DNA of 64,000 nucleotides from Thermostichus sp047461615. Lineage in GTDB: Bacteria > Cyanobacteriota > Cyanobacteriia > Thermostichales > Thermostichaceae. The stretch spans positions 62,001 to 126,000 of the forward strand of contig NZ_JANSHI010000005.1 in the NCBI RefSeq assembly GCF_047461615.1, given 5' to 3'. The notes below the pieces were generated by a model. The model did no database searches. It was not told the DNA's origin and saw only the letters and a program-made list of their open reading frames with translations. Position numbers and translations under genes: made by a program. Below, piece after piece: positions 26,118 to 35,002 of the stretch. Position 1 is the first letter of the stretch. Each line of letters begins with the position of its first letter.

Positions 26118-26459
26118 TTGGTCAGGAAAAGAAAGCGTAAGAGCCGCCGCCGCTTGGAAGGGCGCAAAATTTTAGATCTTGTTCCTCAGTATAAGCTAGA
26201 CAGTGGTGAAGAAAAGTCTGTTACTGCAGCTCGAAGGTACATTCAGGAAAACTCTATTCAGCCGCCAGCACTTATCTTGGTTCGACGAAATGAACATACC
26301 GTTGACCGCTTCTTTTGGGCAGAGAAAGGACTATTTGGTGCCCAGTACGTTGAAGAAAATCACTTCCTTTTTCCCAGCTTGCGCTCTCTCTTAGCAAAAG
26401 TTGCAGCGGAGAAACCAGAGAGGAAGTCTTCCAAAGCTCTAGCCGCTGCCCCTCAGTAG
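26118..26459 (+). CDS. DUF3155 protein, basic N-terminus
   Basis: A 113-residue protein of the cyanobacteria-restricted DUF3155 family. The start is a TTG preceded by GGGAGG six bases away, so a non-ATG start is well supported. The N-terminus (MVRKRKRKSRRRLEGRKIL) is strongly basic and may bind nucleic acid, followed by the conserved core AARRYIQENSIQPPALILV and FWAEKGLFGAQYVEENHFLFPSL, and a variable tail. No function is established. The gene has its own promoter and a rho-independent terminator, so it is probably monocistronic. Confidence 0.85.
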   Translation: MVRKRKRKSRRRLEGRKILDLVPQYKLDSGEEKSVTAARRYIQENSIQPPALILVRRNEHTVDRFFWAEKGLFGAQYVEENHFLFPSLRSLLAKVAAEKPERKSSKALAAAPQ

Positions 26460-26476
26460 CCTCTCTAGAAGCTGAG

Positions 26477-26505
26477 ATCCCCCTTTTGGGGGGTTTGTTT
26501 TTCAG
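26477..26505 (+). terminator. Rho-independent terminator after DUF3155
   Basis: Stem CCCCC-TTTT-GGGGGG followed by TTTGTTTTT, lying just after the DUF3155 stop at 26459. The roughly 290 bases after it, up to the next gene at 26796, hold no gene; the sequence just before the next start (GGAGGAGG) is its ribosome site. Confidence 0.75.
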
Positions 26506-26795
26506 ATCCCTTCCGTTCCTGGCCTGGCAAGCTCTCAAGGTTCTGCAGCGTTAACCTTTTTTGCGGCAGGGCAGCCAAGTGTTTTCTTGATTGAGCTAGC
26601 AGTAGACCTTTGCCCAACTAACTTTGAAGATCTGGGCGGCTACAGTGGGGCTGCTCGGCAGAGCTGACAACCTTGAGCTGGAGCGCCGTCTCATTGTGAG
26701 AATAGGAGCTAGAGGGCTAGTCTCGCCTCTCACCTAGAAAGCCAATCCTGGGGTAGTAAAGTCAGAACACGGGAACCCGGAGGAGGGACAAAGGC

Positions 26796-27923
26796 ATGAA
26801 AGCCATGATCCTGGCAGCCGGCAAGGGAACGCGGGTACGGCCCATTACCTACATGATGCCGAAGCCGATGATTCCCATTTTGCACAAGCCTGTCATGGAG
26901 TTTTTGGTGGAGCTGCTGCGGGAACATGGCTTTGACCAGATCATGATCAACACTAGCCACCTCGCCCACCAAATTGAGGACTACTTCCGGGATGGCCAGC
27001 AGTGGGGAGTACACATTGGCTTTTCCTTCGAGGGCCATTTTGAGAACGGCCAGCCGGTAGCCGAGCCTCTAGGATCCGCTGGCGGTATGCGCAAGATCCA
27101 GGATTTCTCCGGCTTTTTCGACAGCACCTTCGTGGTGCTCTGCGGCGATGCCTTGATTGACCTCAACCTGACCGAGGTGGTCAACTTCCACAAGTCTAAG
27201 GGGGCGCTGGCCACGGTAGTGCTGCGGGAGGTGGATCCCAGCCAGGTCTCCAGCTATGGGGTGGTGGTTACTGATGAAACGGGTCGGGTTACGGCTTTCC
27301 AGGAAAAGCCAAGGCGAGAAGAGGCCCTTAGCAACACCATCAACACGGGCATCTATGTTTTTGAGCCAGAGGTGTTTGACTATATTCCTCCTGGCCGTCC
27401 CTACGACATCGGCAGCGATCTCTTCCCTACTTTGGTTAAAGTCGGTGCCCCCTTCTACGGCGTCAAGGCTGACTTCCAATGGGTGGACATTGGCCGTACC
27501 CACGATTACTGGCTGGCTGTGCAAAAGGTGCTGCGCGGGGAGATCAAGGGCGTCAAGGTACCGGGGATCCAGATTCGGCCCGGCGTCTGGACAGGGATCA
27601 ACATCCGTGCCAACTGGGATCGCATCCACATCGAGCCGCCAGTCTACATCGGGGCCAGCACCTACCTGGCAGACGGGGTAAAGCTCATCGGCCCCACGGC
27701 CATTGGCTACGGCTGTGTCTTAAACGAGGGGTGTACGCTGGATGCCAGCCTCATCTTCAACTACACCCAAATTGCTGCAGGGGTAACCCTGCGCCACCAG
27801 ATGGTGATGGGCCGCTACTGCATTTCCTCAGACGGCAATGCCATCGACACGGAGGAGTCCAACCTTACCTGGCTCATTGGAGATGCCCGCAGCCATGGCA
27901 ACGGCAAGTCTCAACCCCGCTAG
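26796..27923 (+). CDS. NDP-sugar pyrophosphorylase (nucleotidyltransferase with beta-helix)
   Basis: A 375-residue sugar-phosphate nucleotidyltransferase. Strong ribosome site GGAGGAGG upstream. The N-terminal catalytic domain has the signature MILAAGKGTRVRPIT with PKPMIPILHKP, then the metal aspartate in VLCGDALIDLN; the C-terminal part is a left-handed beta-helix (PPVYIGASTYLADGVKLIGPTAIG). This pattern fits glucose-1-phosphate or mannose-1-phosphate nucleotidyltransferases; which sugar and base is used cannot be read from the sequence. The 3' end overlaps the start of the GvpF/L gene by 29 bases. Confidence 0.88.
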   Translation: MKAMILAAGKGTRVRPITYMMPKPMIPILHKPVMEFLVELLREHGFDQIMINTSHLAHQIEDYFRDGQQWGVHIGFSFEGHFENGQPVAEPLGSAGGMRKIQDFSGFFDSTFVVLCGDALIDLNLTEVVNFHKSKGALATVVLREVDPSQVSSYGVVVTDETGRVTAFQEKPRREEALSNTINTGIYVFEPEVFDYIPPGRPYDIGSDLFPTLVKVGAPFYGVKADFQWVDIGRTHDYWLAVQKVLRGEIKGVKVPGIQIRPGVWTGINIRANWDRIHIEPPVYIGASTYLADGVKLIGPTAIGYGCVLNEGCTLDASLIFNYTQIAAGVTLRHQMVMGRYCISSDGNAIDTEESNLTWLIGDARSHGNGKSQPR

Positions 27924-28647
27924 CGCCCTCTACCTCTACGGGATCGTTGCCGCCCCTGGCCCGCGCCACCTGAATGTAGTCGGCTTGGACGGGCAGCCGG
28001 TGCGGGTTCACGTGCTCGGATCCCTGGCCTTCCTCTATTCCCAAACCTGCCAGGAGCGTTACCTGGCTAGCCGGGCCAACCTGCTGGCTCATGAGGCCGT
28101 TTTGGAAAGCGTCATGAATGAGGGCCATCGCACCCTACTGCCACTGCAGTTTGGCCTAGTAGTGAGCAGTTGGGATCAGGTGGAGCAGGATCTGGTCAAG
28201 CCACGCCTGGCCGAGCTCTTGGCCTTGCTGCAGCGCCTAGAGGGCAAGCGGGAGGTGGGGGTAAAAGTCTTCTGGGATCCCGAGCGAGAGCTCCAGTTGG
28301 GGTTAGAAGAAAACCCCGCCCTGAAAGCCCGCCGCGACGAGCTGGCTGGCACTCCGCTGGGACTGGAGGCCGTCGTGGAAATGGGACGGGCTTTGGAGCA
28401 ACTTTTGGAGCAGCGACGCCAGCATATTGCCCACACCTTCACGGCTGCCCTTGCTCCCCTTGCCAGCGATTGTGTGGAAGGAAAGCTGCTTACCGAGAAC
28501 ATGGCCTACAACAGCGCTTTTCTCATTAACTGGGAAGATGAGCCGGCTTTTGCCCAAAAAGTGGAGGAGCTGGATCAAGCTTTTCAGGGACGGCTGCGCA
28601 TCCGCTACAACAATTTCACTGCTCCCTACAATTTCGTCAAGCTTTGA
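27895..28647 (+). CDS. gvpF: Gas-vesicle protein GvpF/GvpL family
   Basis: A 250-residue member of the GvpF/GvpL family, accessory proteins that contact GvpA during early gas-vesicle assembly. The opening ALYLYGIVAAPG, the conserved LANLLAHEAVLESVM-type segment with TLLPLQFGLVV, and the C-terminal RIRYNNFTAPYNFVKL are the family hallmarks. The ATG at 27895 lies inside the end of the preceding nucleotidyltransferase gene, so translation is likely coupled to it. Position is notable: the main gvp cluster is about 28 kb away (56.9-59.7 kb). Whether it is F or L is uncertain. Confidence 0.88.
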   Translation: MATASLNPASALYLYGIVAAPGPRHLNVVGLDGQPVRVHVLGSLAFLYSQTCQERYLASRANLLAHEAVLESVMNEGHRTLLPLQFGLVVSSWDQVEQDLVKPRLAELLALLQRLEGKREVGVKVFWDPERELQLGLEENPALKARRDELAGTPLGLEAVVEMGRALEQLLEQRRQHIAHTFTAALAPLASDCVEGKLLTENMAYNSAFLINWEDEPAFAQKVEELDQAFQGRLRIRYNNFTAPYNFVKL

Positions 28648-28787
28648 CCGGCCTGTATTCCTCCCCAGGATTGATAACATGGGCTTGCAATTTAGGGCGG
28701 AGCCATTTCAGGCCAGATTCATATCGGCATCTGGGGAAGGCTATTCAACATCGTTGCCCAGAGTGATCACTCCCAAGGAGTCTTTCG

Positions 28788-29381
28788 ATGGCCGCAGTAA
28801 CCGAAGCCAAAAAAGAAGTCCAACAGGAAAAAAAGATTTGGGCTGATGAGGAACTCATGGCGCTGCCTAAAGATGGGCACCGCTATGAGGTTGTCAATGG
28901 AAAACTGGTAGACATGGGAAGTGCAGGGGCACTGCATGGAAATCTTACTATCACTCTAAGTTCAGCTCTTTTTGCAGTTGTCAAGGCCAAGAAGCTAGGC
29001 GCCCTGTTCGATTCCAGCACCGCTTTCAGGATGAGGAGTGGAAATCTGCGATCGCCCGATATTTCCTTCTTTGCCAGGGAACGCTTACAAGGGATGGCCG
29101 AGCTGCCCACTGGCTTTTTGGAAGGAGCTCCGGATCTGGCCGTTGAAGTGCTATCTCCTAGCAACACCGTAGAGGAAATCGAGGGGAAAATTGCCGACTA
29201 TTTCGAGAACGGTGCCCGCTTGGTCTGGGTCATCAGCCCAACTCAGCGCTACGTGTTGGTCTATCGCTCTGCTCACGAGCCAGATCGCCTGCTAAAGTCC
29301 GCAGATATCCTCGATGGGGAGGAGGTGATCCCTGGCTTCCAGTTGCCGCTTGCCGAGCTCTTCCAGAAGCTGCCTTTCTAG
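28788..29381 (+). CDS. Uma2-family (DUF820) restriction-endonuclease-fold protein
   Basis: A 197-residue protein of the Uma2/DUF820 family, PD-(D/E)xK-fold proteins very abundant in cyanobacteria. Typical parts: GHRYEVVNGKLVDMG near residue 30, SPDISFFARER, GAPDLAVEVLSPSNTVEEIE and KIADYFENGARLVWVISP. The conserved D and E-x-K residues lie in PDLAVEVLSP and the following helix. Cellular role is unknown; some relatives are linked to mobile elements, but no transposase is next to this one. A 140-base gap separates it from gvpF. Confidence 0.85.
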   Translation: MAAVTEAKKEVQQEKKIWADEELMALPKDGHRYEVVNGKLVDMGSAGALHGNLTITLSSALFAVVKAKKLGALFDSSTAFRMRSGNLRSPDISFFARERLQGMAELPTGFLEGAPDLAVEVLSPSNTVEEIEGKIADYFENGARLVWVISPTQRYVLVYRSAHEPDRLLKSADILDGEEVIPGFQLPLAELFQKLPF

Positions 29382-29408
29382 CCTGCCCTTAGATTGTCCC
29401 AAAATTAA

Positions 29409-29429
29409 GGGGTGGCGCATGGCCACCCC
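29409..29429 (-). terminator. Rho-independent terminator of the ycf23-like gene
   Basis: A perfect 8-bp hairpin GGGGTGGC-CATGC-GCCACCCC, read on the minus strand, is followed by TTAATTTT. It lies 25 bases beyond the stop of the minus-strand gene at 29455. On the plus strand the flank is A-rich, so it is unlikely to end the Uma2 transcript efficiently. Confidence 0.65.
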
Positions 29430-29454
29430 AAGAAAAAGACTTTCCCAGCCAATG

Positions 29455-30207
29455 TCAAACCAGCGCCGGCACCCGCGCGCCAGCCAGAGCCTCCTTGAGC
29501 GCCCGCACCTGGGCCACCATGGCCACCTCGTCCTGCAGGCGGCTGACAGCTTTGCCCACCCCCACCGCCGAGGCCCCAGCAGCGATGGCTAGGGGCACCG
29601 TTACCGTCGAGAGGCCGGAGGCGCAGATGACCGGCACGGAAACTACTCGGCTAATCTCATAGGTGGCAGCTAGGGTGGGGGCAGCCTTCTCAATGAGGCC
29701 CAGGGATCCGCTATGGCGCGGCTCAGCGCTGGTGCTGCCCTCGGTTTGGATGAAGTCAGCCCCCAGGTCTTCCAGTTTCTCCGCCAGCTCCGCCTGCTGA
29801 TCCAAAGGCAGCGTGTGGGGAACGGTTACCGATAGGAGGGTGCGCGGCAGCAGGGAGCGGGTTTGGCGAGTGAGCTCCAAAACCTCTTCTGCGGAGAAGA
29901 CGCGGCCTGAGGGGTAAAAGCTGTCGTAGTTGCCAATTTCGGCCATGTCAGCCCCTGCTTGCACCGCAACAGCCAACTGCTGCGGATTCACTGCCGACAC
30001 GCAGATGGGCAGATCTACTTGAGCCCGCACCGCCTGCACCAACTCGGGACTGGCAGCAATATCTACCCAGGTGGCCCCTCCCTGCTGGGCAGCACGGGCA
30101 ATTTTCAGCACGGACTCCAGGTCAAAGTTCTGCAGGCCGCTGATGATCTTGAGGGCACGGCGCTGGGCAAGAGCGTCAAAAAGAGCAGCTTGAGAGGCAG
30201 GTGTCAT
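29455..30207 (-). CDS. ycf23: Ycf23/DUF561 TIM-barrel protein
   Basis: A 250-residue protein of the Ycf23 (DUF561) family found in cyanobacteria and algal plastids. Predicted phosphate-binding TIM barrel: KIISGLQNFDLE at the N-terminus, GATWVDIAASPELV, GADMAEIGNYDSFYPSG, ISRVVSVPVICASGLS and AGASAVGVGKAVSRL near the end. The GASAVGVGKAV end is the phosphate loop of the barrel. No enzyme activity has been established for the family. A terminator follows it at 29409-29429. Confidence 0.88.
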   Translation of the reverse strand: MTPASQAALFDALAQRRALKIISGLQNFDLESVLKIARAAQQGGATWVDIAASPELVQAVRAQVDLPICVSAVNPQQLAVAVQAGADMAEIGNYDSFYPSGRVFSAEEVLELTRQTRSLLPRTLLSVTVPHTLPLDQQAELAEKLEDLGADFIQTEGSTSAEPRHSGSLGLIEKAAPTLAATYEISRVVSVPVICASGLSTVTVPLAIAAGASAVGVGKAVSRLQDEVAMVAQVRALKEALAGARVPALV

Positions 30208-30352
30208 AGAAGCGTCAGGTCAGTTTGTCCAAAGAGACAGAATGGAGAGAGAGCCAAGGAGCCGCTGTCTAGCCACTAGTGTAGGGGTTTTGTCTTCATC
30301 CCACAAGGGATCTTCGTTCAATACAATAGGAATCCCTTCCTGTACCTTTGCT

Positions 30353-31258
30353 ATGTATCGCTCCCCCCTGCCTTTTCTGGGCCTGCCCGAGTCGGATCCA
30401 GAGGTAGCCCACGCCATTCTCTTGCCTGTCCCCTACGAGGCCACCACCTCCTACGGAAAAGGCACCGCCAAGGGCCCCCAAGCGCTCCTAGAGGCTTCGG
30501 CCTACGTGGAGATCTACGACGAGCTGAGGGACTGCCAGCCGGCCCTCCGCCCCGACTGTCGCGAAGAGATCTCCCGCTACTGGACGGCGCCGCCGGTAGA
30601 GTTCGAGGGGCTGGATACCCACGAGCTGGCCATGGCCGAAATTCAGCGCCGCGCTGCCGAGTGGGTTAGGCCGGGGCGGTTTTTGCTCTCCATTGGCGGC
30701 GAGCACTCCATCACTGGCCCCTTGATTGCTGCCCACTTGGTGCATTACCCCGAGCTGCACGTGCTGCAGATCGACGCCCACTGCGACCTTAGAGATAGCT
30801 ACGAGGGATCCCGCTACTCCCACGCCTCGGCCATGGCTCGGGTAGTCGAGCAAGTGGGCAGCCGCCTTACCCAGGTGGGGATCCGTTCTATCTGCGCCGA
30901 AGACCGCCAGGCCATCCGCAAGTACCGCCTGCACACCTTCTTTGCCCACAGCCTGCACAGCAAGCCAGCTCAGGAGTGGATCCCAGAGGTGATTGCCACG
31001 CTGGGAGCCCAGGTTTACCTGACGGTGGATGTAGACGGCCTCGATCCCGCGGTCGTGCCGGCCACCGGCACCCCTGAGCCCGGTGGGCTGAGCTGGTGGG
31101 AAACCGTGGAGCTGATCCGAGCGCTGGGGCAGCAGCGGCAGATTGTTGGCGCCGACGTGGTGGAGCTGGCCGTTACCGGGGAGCGAGAAACCGATCGCCG
31201 CAGCGCTTTTACCGTCGCCAAGCTGGCCTATCAGATCCTAGCCGCCGCTTTGGGTTAA
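30353..31258 (+). CDS. speB: Agmatinase/arginase-family ureohydrolase
   Basis: A 301-residue manganese ureohydrolase. Metal-binding signature: GGEHSITGP (His), IDAHCDLRDSYEG (Asp-His-Asp pairs) and LTVDVDGLDPAVVPATGTPEPGG (Asp pair). The ATG at 30353 starts MYRSPLPFLGLPES, the usual agmatinase-type opening; the frame is open further upstream. Agmatine to putrescine plus urea is the usual reaction, but arginase or guanidinobutyrase specificity cannot be excluded. Divergent from ycf23 by 145 bases; the yggS-like gene follows by 41 bases. Confidence 0.87.
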   Translation: MYRSPLPFLGLPESDPEVAHAILLPVPYEATTSYGKGTAKGPQALLEASAYVEIYDELRDCQPALRPDCREEISRYWTAPPVEFEGLDTHELAMAEIQRRAAEWVRPGRFLLSIGGEHSITGPLIAAHLVHYPELHVLQIDAHCDLRDSYEGSRYSHASAMARVVEQVGSRLTQVGIRSICAEDRQAIRKYRLHTFFAHSLHSKPAQEWIPEVIATLGAQVYLTVDVDGLDPAVVPATGTPEPGGLSWWETVELIRALGQQRQIVGADVVELAVTGERETDRRSAFTVAKLAYQILAAALG

Positions 31259-31299
31259 GCTCCCCTAAAGACTGGACTCTCGGTGTTGCCAGCTTCCTA

Positions 31300-32019
31300 A
31301 TGCCCCCAGCCATGTCCTCGCCTTCTTTGCCGCCGCCCCTAGTTGACGAGGAGCTCATCCACAGCCGCATTCAGGCTGTCCGAGCCCAGATCCCAGAGCA
31401 GGTGGAGATCATGGCGGTGAGCAAGGGCTACAGCGTCAACCACATCCGCGCCGCCTATCGAGCTGGAATCCGCCACTTTGGGGAGAGTCGGGTGCAAGAG
31501 GCAGCCGTCAAACAGGCGCAGCTGCAGGATTTGACCGACATTGTCTGGCACCTGATTGGACACCTCCAGACCAATAAAGTAAAGCCAGCCCTCAAGCAAT
31601 TTGCCTGGATTGACAGCGTCGACAGCCTGCGCCTGGCCAAGCTGATTGACCAAAAAGCGGGGGAGCTCCACCTCACCCCCAAGCTTTGCCTGCAAGTGAA
31701 ATTGGCACCGGATCCCAACAAATTCGGCTGGCTTGTCCCCGACCTGCTGCAGAGCCTGCCTCAGCTCAATCAGCTGCTGCAGGTGGAAATTGTGGGCCTG
31801 ATGACCATTCTGCCGCTCGGCCTTAGCTCAGAGGCCGCCTTGGAACTGTTTCGTAAACTCGCTGAGCTTGCTGAGTCCATTCGGCAAAGCGGCTACGAGC
31901 GCCTGCAGCTACGCACCCTCTCCATGGGGATGTCCGACGACTACCTGCTGGCAGTGGCGGCAGGCTCCAACTTGATTCGGCTGGGACGCGCTCTGTTTGC
32001 CAATGCCGAGCGTCGGTAG
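31300..32019 (+). CDS. YggS/PLPBP-family PLP homeostasis protein
   Basis: A 239-residue single-domain protein of the YggS (COG0325, PROSC) family, which buffers pyridoxal phosphate. Family segments: EIMAVSKGYSVNHI with the PLP lysine, GIRHFGESRVQEA, WHLIGHLQTNK, MTILPLG and LSMGMSDDYLLAVAAGSNLIRLG. The ATG at 31300 lacks an obvious ribosome site, and 31312 is an equal alternative. In many cyanobacteria this gene sits beside sepF and proC, exactly as here. Confidence 0.93.
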   Translation: MPPAMSSPSLPPPLVDEELIHSRIQAVRAQIPEQVEIMAVSKGYSVNHIRAAYRAGIRHFGESRVQEAAVKQAQLQDLTDIVWHLIGHLQTNKVKPALKQFAWIDSVDSLRLAKLIDQKAGELHLTPKLCLQVKLAPDPNKFGWLVPDLLQSLPQLNQLLQVEIVGLMTILPLGLSSEAALELFRKLAELAESIRQSGYERLQLRTLSMGMSDDYLLAVAAGSNLIRLGRALFANAERR

Positions 32020-32275
32020 ATGCAAACTTTATGAAGCCCTTGAGTTGTGATTAAATTTTTCTGAAGCTGTCCCCCTCCAGGATTGCTCTGCAGGGCTCTT
32101 TAGAGGGGGAGACCTGCGTTACTTGGCTGGCGTTGGCAGCTTCTTGCCCAAAGGCCTCCTTAGTCTCTTGAAAGAGAATATGAAGGACGTTTCCTAGCTT
32201 GGGCCTCTGCCCAAGATCACGGGTCTAAACGCCGAGCTTGCTGTAGATGTAGGGTAGGTAGTGAGGATGCAAGGG

Positions 32276-32941
32276 ATGAATGTCAGTGGAATCTGGAGCA
32301 GGGTAAAGGACTTTGTGGGCTTAAATGATCCCGCGGATAACCTGGAGGAGTACTCTGAATCGGAGATGGATGGGCAGGACGACTACCAACTTCTCTACGA
32401 AAGACACCGTTCTGCATCGGCCACCTCTAGTGAGGAGGAGGTAGAGCACCCCTGGCGGGGACGGCGGCAGCGCTCAGTAGAAGCTGGCGAAGGGCCTGTC
32501 CATCGGGAAGAGTCGCGTGGCCATCGGCGCAGTCAGCCTCCTCGGGAGCGCTCAGGAGGGAGTGGTATGGGGAGCAAGGTGATTGGATTGCCTGGCGTCA
32601 GCCAGCCGACCAATGAAGTAGTGGTGCTGGAGCCGCGCAGCTTTGATGAAATGGCCCAGGTTATCCAATACCTGCGCGAGCGCAAAACGGTGATCATGAA
32701 CCTAAGCCTGATGGATCCCGCCGAGGCGCAGCGTTCGGTGGACTTTGTTGCCGGCGGCACCTACGCCATTGACGGCCATCAGGAGCGTATTGGGGAGAAT
32801 ATTTTTTTATTCACCCCCAGCACCGTCACCATCTCCACCCCCAGTAGCCAAGTTATGCAGCCGCTGCAGCGCCCTTTGCAAAGCCCTACCCCTCTCTGGC
32901 CCAGCGGCTATGAGCACCTGCAGGCGGTAGGCCAGCACTAG
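32276..32941 (+). CDS. sepF: Cell-division protein SepF
   Basis: Bacterial division protein that binds FtsZ and membranes. The protein has a short amphipathic N-terminal helix (MNVSGIWSRVKDFVGLND) for membrane contact, a charged variable linker of about 100 residues, and the conserved C-terminal domain EVVVLEPRSFDEMAQVIQYLRERKTVI with MDPAEAQRSVDFVAGGTYAIDG. Upstream GTG (32261) and ATG (32267) are in frame; 32276 has GAGG eight bases upstream. It lies between yggS and proC, the arrangement seen in many Gram-positives and cyanobacteria. Confidence 0.94.
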   Translation: MNVSGIWSRVKDFVGLNDPADNLEEYSESEMDGQDDYQLLYERHRSASATSSEEEVEHPWRGRRQRSVEAGEGPVHREESRGHRRSQPPRERSGGSGMGSKVIGLPGVSQPTNEVVVLEPRSFDEMAQVIQYLRERKTVIMNLSLMDPAEAQRSVDFVAGGTYAIDGHQERIGENIFLFTPSTVTISTPSSQVMQPLQRPLQSPTPLWPSGYEHLQAVGQH

Positions 32942-32946
32942 CTGCG

Positions 32947-33750
32947 ATGGAGCAACTGCTGCTGAGTGTCATTGGGGGCGGAGCTATGGGATCTGCCCTG
33001 CTGCGCCGCTGGGTGGCGGCAGGGGTTTATTCTCCAAAGCAGATGGCGCTGCGGGAGGTCGATAAGGACAGGGCCACCGCTCTCCAGCAAGAGCTTGGCA
33101 TTCGTCTATTGGCCGATCCCTCGGAGGCGGGGGAGGCCGAGATTTTATTTTTGGCCGTCAAGCCCCAGGTCTTTCCGCAGGTAGTGGCAGAGATAGGGCA
33201 GCCGGCGGCCACAGAGTTGGTCATTTCTATTATGGCCGGGATCCCTTTGCAGCAGTTGCAGCAGGCTTTTCCCCGGCAAAAGGTGGTGCGCACCATGCCC
33301 AACACACCGGCACTGGTGGGGGCAGGGATCACGGCTATCTGCTACGGGCCAGGGGTGACGCCTCAGCAAAGGGATCTGGTGGAAAGGTTGTTTCGGGCTG
33401 TAGGCCAGGTGGTGACGGTGCCGGAGAGCCAGATGGATGCGGTAACCGCCCTGTCAGGATCGGGGCCAGGGTATTTGGCAGTGATCCTGGAAGCGCTCAT
33501 CGACGGCGGCGTAGGGGTGGGCCTACCGCGCCCCATCGCCACCCAACTGGCGGTGCAGACCCTGGCAGGCACTGCTGCCCTCCTGCAGCAGGAGCAGCTG
33601 CACCCCGCCCTGCTCAAAGACCAGGTCACTAGCCCCGGCGGCACCACCATTGCCGGCCTCCAAGTCCTGGAACAGGCAGGGGTGCGAGGGGCCCTAATGC
33701 AGGCGGTGCGGGCGGCCTACGAGCGCTCCCGTCAGCTCCAGGGATCCTAG
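32947..33750 (+). CDS. proC: Pyrroline-5-carboxylate reductase
   Basis: Last enzyme of proline synthesis, NADPH-dependent. The 267-residue protein has the Rossmann motif VIGGGAMGSALLRR, LFLAVKPQVFPQVV, VRTMPNTPALVGAG and the catalytic SGSGPGYLAVILEALIDGG region, with SPGGTTIAGLQVLEQAGVRGA near the C-terminus. It starts six bases after sepF. Its 3' 57 bases overlap the convergent NDH-2 gene in another frame. Confidence 0.95.
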   Translation: MEQLLLSVIGGGAMGSALLRRWVAAGVYSPKQMALREVDKDRATALQQELGIRLLADPSEAGEAEILFLAVKPQVFPQVVAEIGQPAATELVISIMAGIPLQQLQQAFPRQKVVRTMPNTPALVGAGITAICYGPGVTPQQRDLVERLFRAVGQVVTVPESQMDAVTALSGSGPGYLAVILEALIDGGVGVGLPRPIATQLAVQTLAGTAALLQQEQLHPALLKDQVTSPGGTTIAGLQVLEQAGVRGALMQAVRAAYERSRQLQGS

Positions 33751-34950
33751 CGCCTGCCACAGCGGGCGGGTCATCCAGCTCCACCCCACCCTGAGCTGGT
33801 GCTCTAGAGTGGGCAGGCGGAAGAGGTAGGCAACTCGCCGCGCTAGGTAGCCCAGGGGGCCGGTTAGGGTAAGGCCGCCCAAGGCCGAGACTACTGCCGT
33901 ATCCGCCCCTAGGCTGAGCATCTCCCCCAGCGAAAAGTAGCGAAACGGCAACAGCGGCCGCTCCTGGGTGAGCAGAGCCCACAGGTTCCAAGCGCAGTAG
34001 CCCGCTTCTTGGAAAGCTGCCTGTGCAGTTGCAGGTACGGGCTGTCCTGTGGCATCCACCACCGCTGCTCCGTCGCCCAGGGCAAATACTTCGGGAAAGG
34101 TGGGCGTTTGGAGAGTGGGCAGAACCTGCAGGCGGCCCCGCTCGTTTTTGGGCAAATCCAAGTTAGCAATGGCCGCCGCTGGTTGGGTGCCGACTGTCCA
34201 AAGCACAGCATCGACCAAGTCAACAGCCATCTCCTGAGTTGCCAGGCGCTGCCGCTGCAGACGAAAGGGAGGAGCGCCGTTTTCTCCCGTAGCCTCGATC
34301 CCAAGTACCTTGGTCTGCAGCTCCACCTGCACCCGCCGTTGGGCCAGCGCCGCCTGGGCTGCCTCCCGGCTTGAGGGAGCAAAACCCGGCAAAATCTGGG
34401 ATCCCACCTCAATAAGACGGACCTGGCCGCGCGATCCCAGCCGGTCAGCCAATTTGCAGGCTAGCTCTACGCCGCTGGCCCCCGCCCCCACAATAGCTAG
34501 GTAAATGGCCTGAGCCGGATCCCGCGCTTCTAGGGTCTGCAAGTAGGCCCGCAGCCGTTGGGCATCGGCTAGGGTGCGGAAGGGAAAGGCAAACTCCGCT
34601 GCTCCCGGCACGCCCTGCAGGGGAGTTTCCCCTCCCAGCGCCAGCACCAGGGCGTCGTACTCCAAGGTCTGCCCCTCTGCCAGGAAGACGCAGTGGTCTT
34701 GGAGGTCAACCGACTGCACCGCGCCGCGGCGAAACGCTACCCCTTCCGGCAGCAGATCCTGGAAACGGGGGGCCACCTCCCACTCTTCCATCTCGCCGGT
34801 GAGCAGCTCGTAGAGCAAAGGAGCAAAAACAAAGCGCTCCTGACGATCCACCAGGGTAATCTGCGGCGGCTCCGGCCAAGGCCGGCGGATGAGCTCCAGG
34901 GCTGTATACAGCCCGCCAAAGCCGCCCCCAAGGATGCAAATGCGACGCAT
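33694..34950 (-). CDS. Type II NADH:quinone oxidoreductase (NDH-2)
   Basis: A 418-residue FAD-dependent NAD(P)H dehydrogenase that feeds electrons into the quinone pool without pumping protons. Two Rossmann loops are visible, CILGGGFGGLYTALEL (FAD) and AIVGAGASGVELACKL (NADH), plus VFALGDGAAVVD near residue 290, the FAD-closing motif. Cyanobacteria carry several NDH-2 paralogues (NdbA/B/C), and the C-terminal membrane-anchoring helix is not obvious. It overlaps the end of proC by 57 bases, tail to tail. Which paralogue it is cannot be said. Confidence 0.9.
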   Translation of the reverse strand: MRRICILGGGFGGLYTALELIRRPWPEPPQITLVDRQERFVFAPLLYELLTGEMEEWEVAPRFQDLLPEGVAFRRGAVQSVDLQDHCVFLAEGQTLEYDALVLALGGETPLQGVPGAAEFAFPFRTLADAQRLRAYLQTLEARDPAQAIYLAIVGAGASGVELACKLADRLGSRGQVRLIEVGSQILPGFAPSSREAAQAALAQRRVQVELQTKVLGIEATGENGAPPFRLQRQRLATQEMAVDLVDAVLWTVGTQPAAAIANLDLPKNERGRLQVLPTLQTPTFPEVFALGDGAAVVDATGQPVPATAQAAFQEAGYCAWNLWALLTQERPLLPFRYFSLGEMLSLGADTAVVSALGGLTLTGPLGYLARRVAYLFRLPTLEHQLRVGWSWMTRPLWQALGSLELTGALVGRPHRLH

Positions 34951-35002
34951 GCTTCGAGGGTTGAAGGTAACATCAGCTTAACAAACCGACCGGGATCCAG
35001 CC

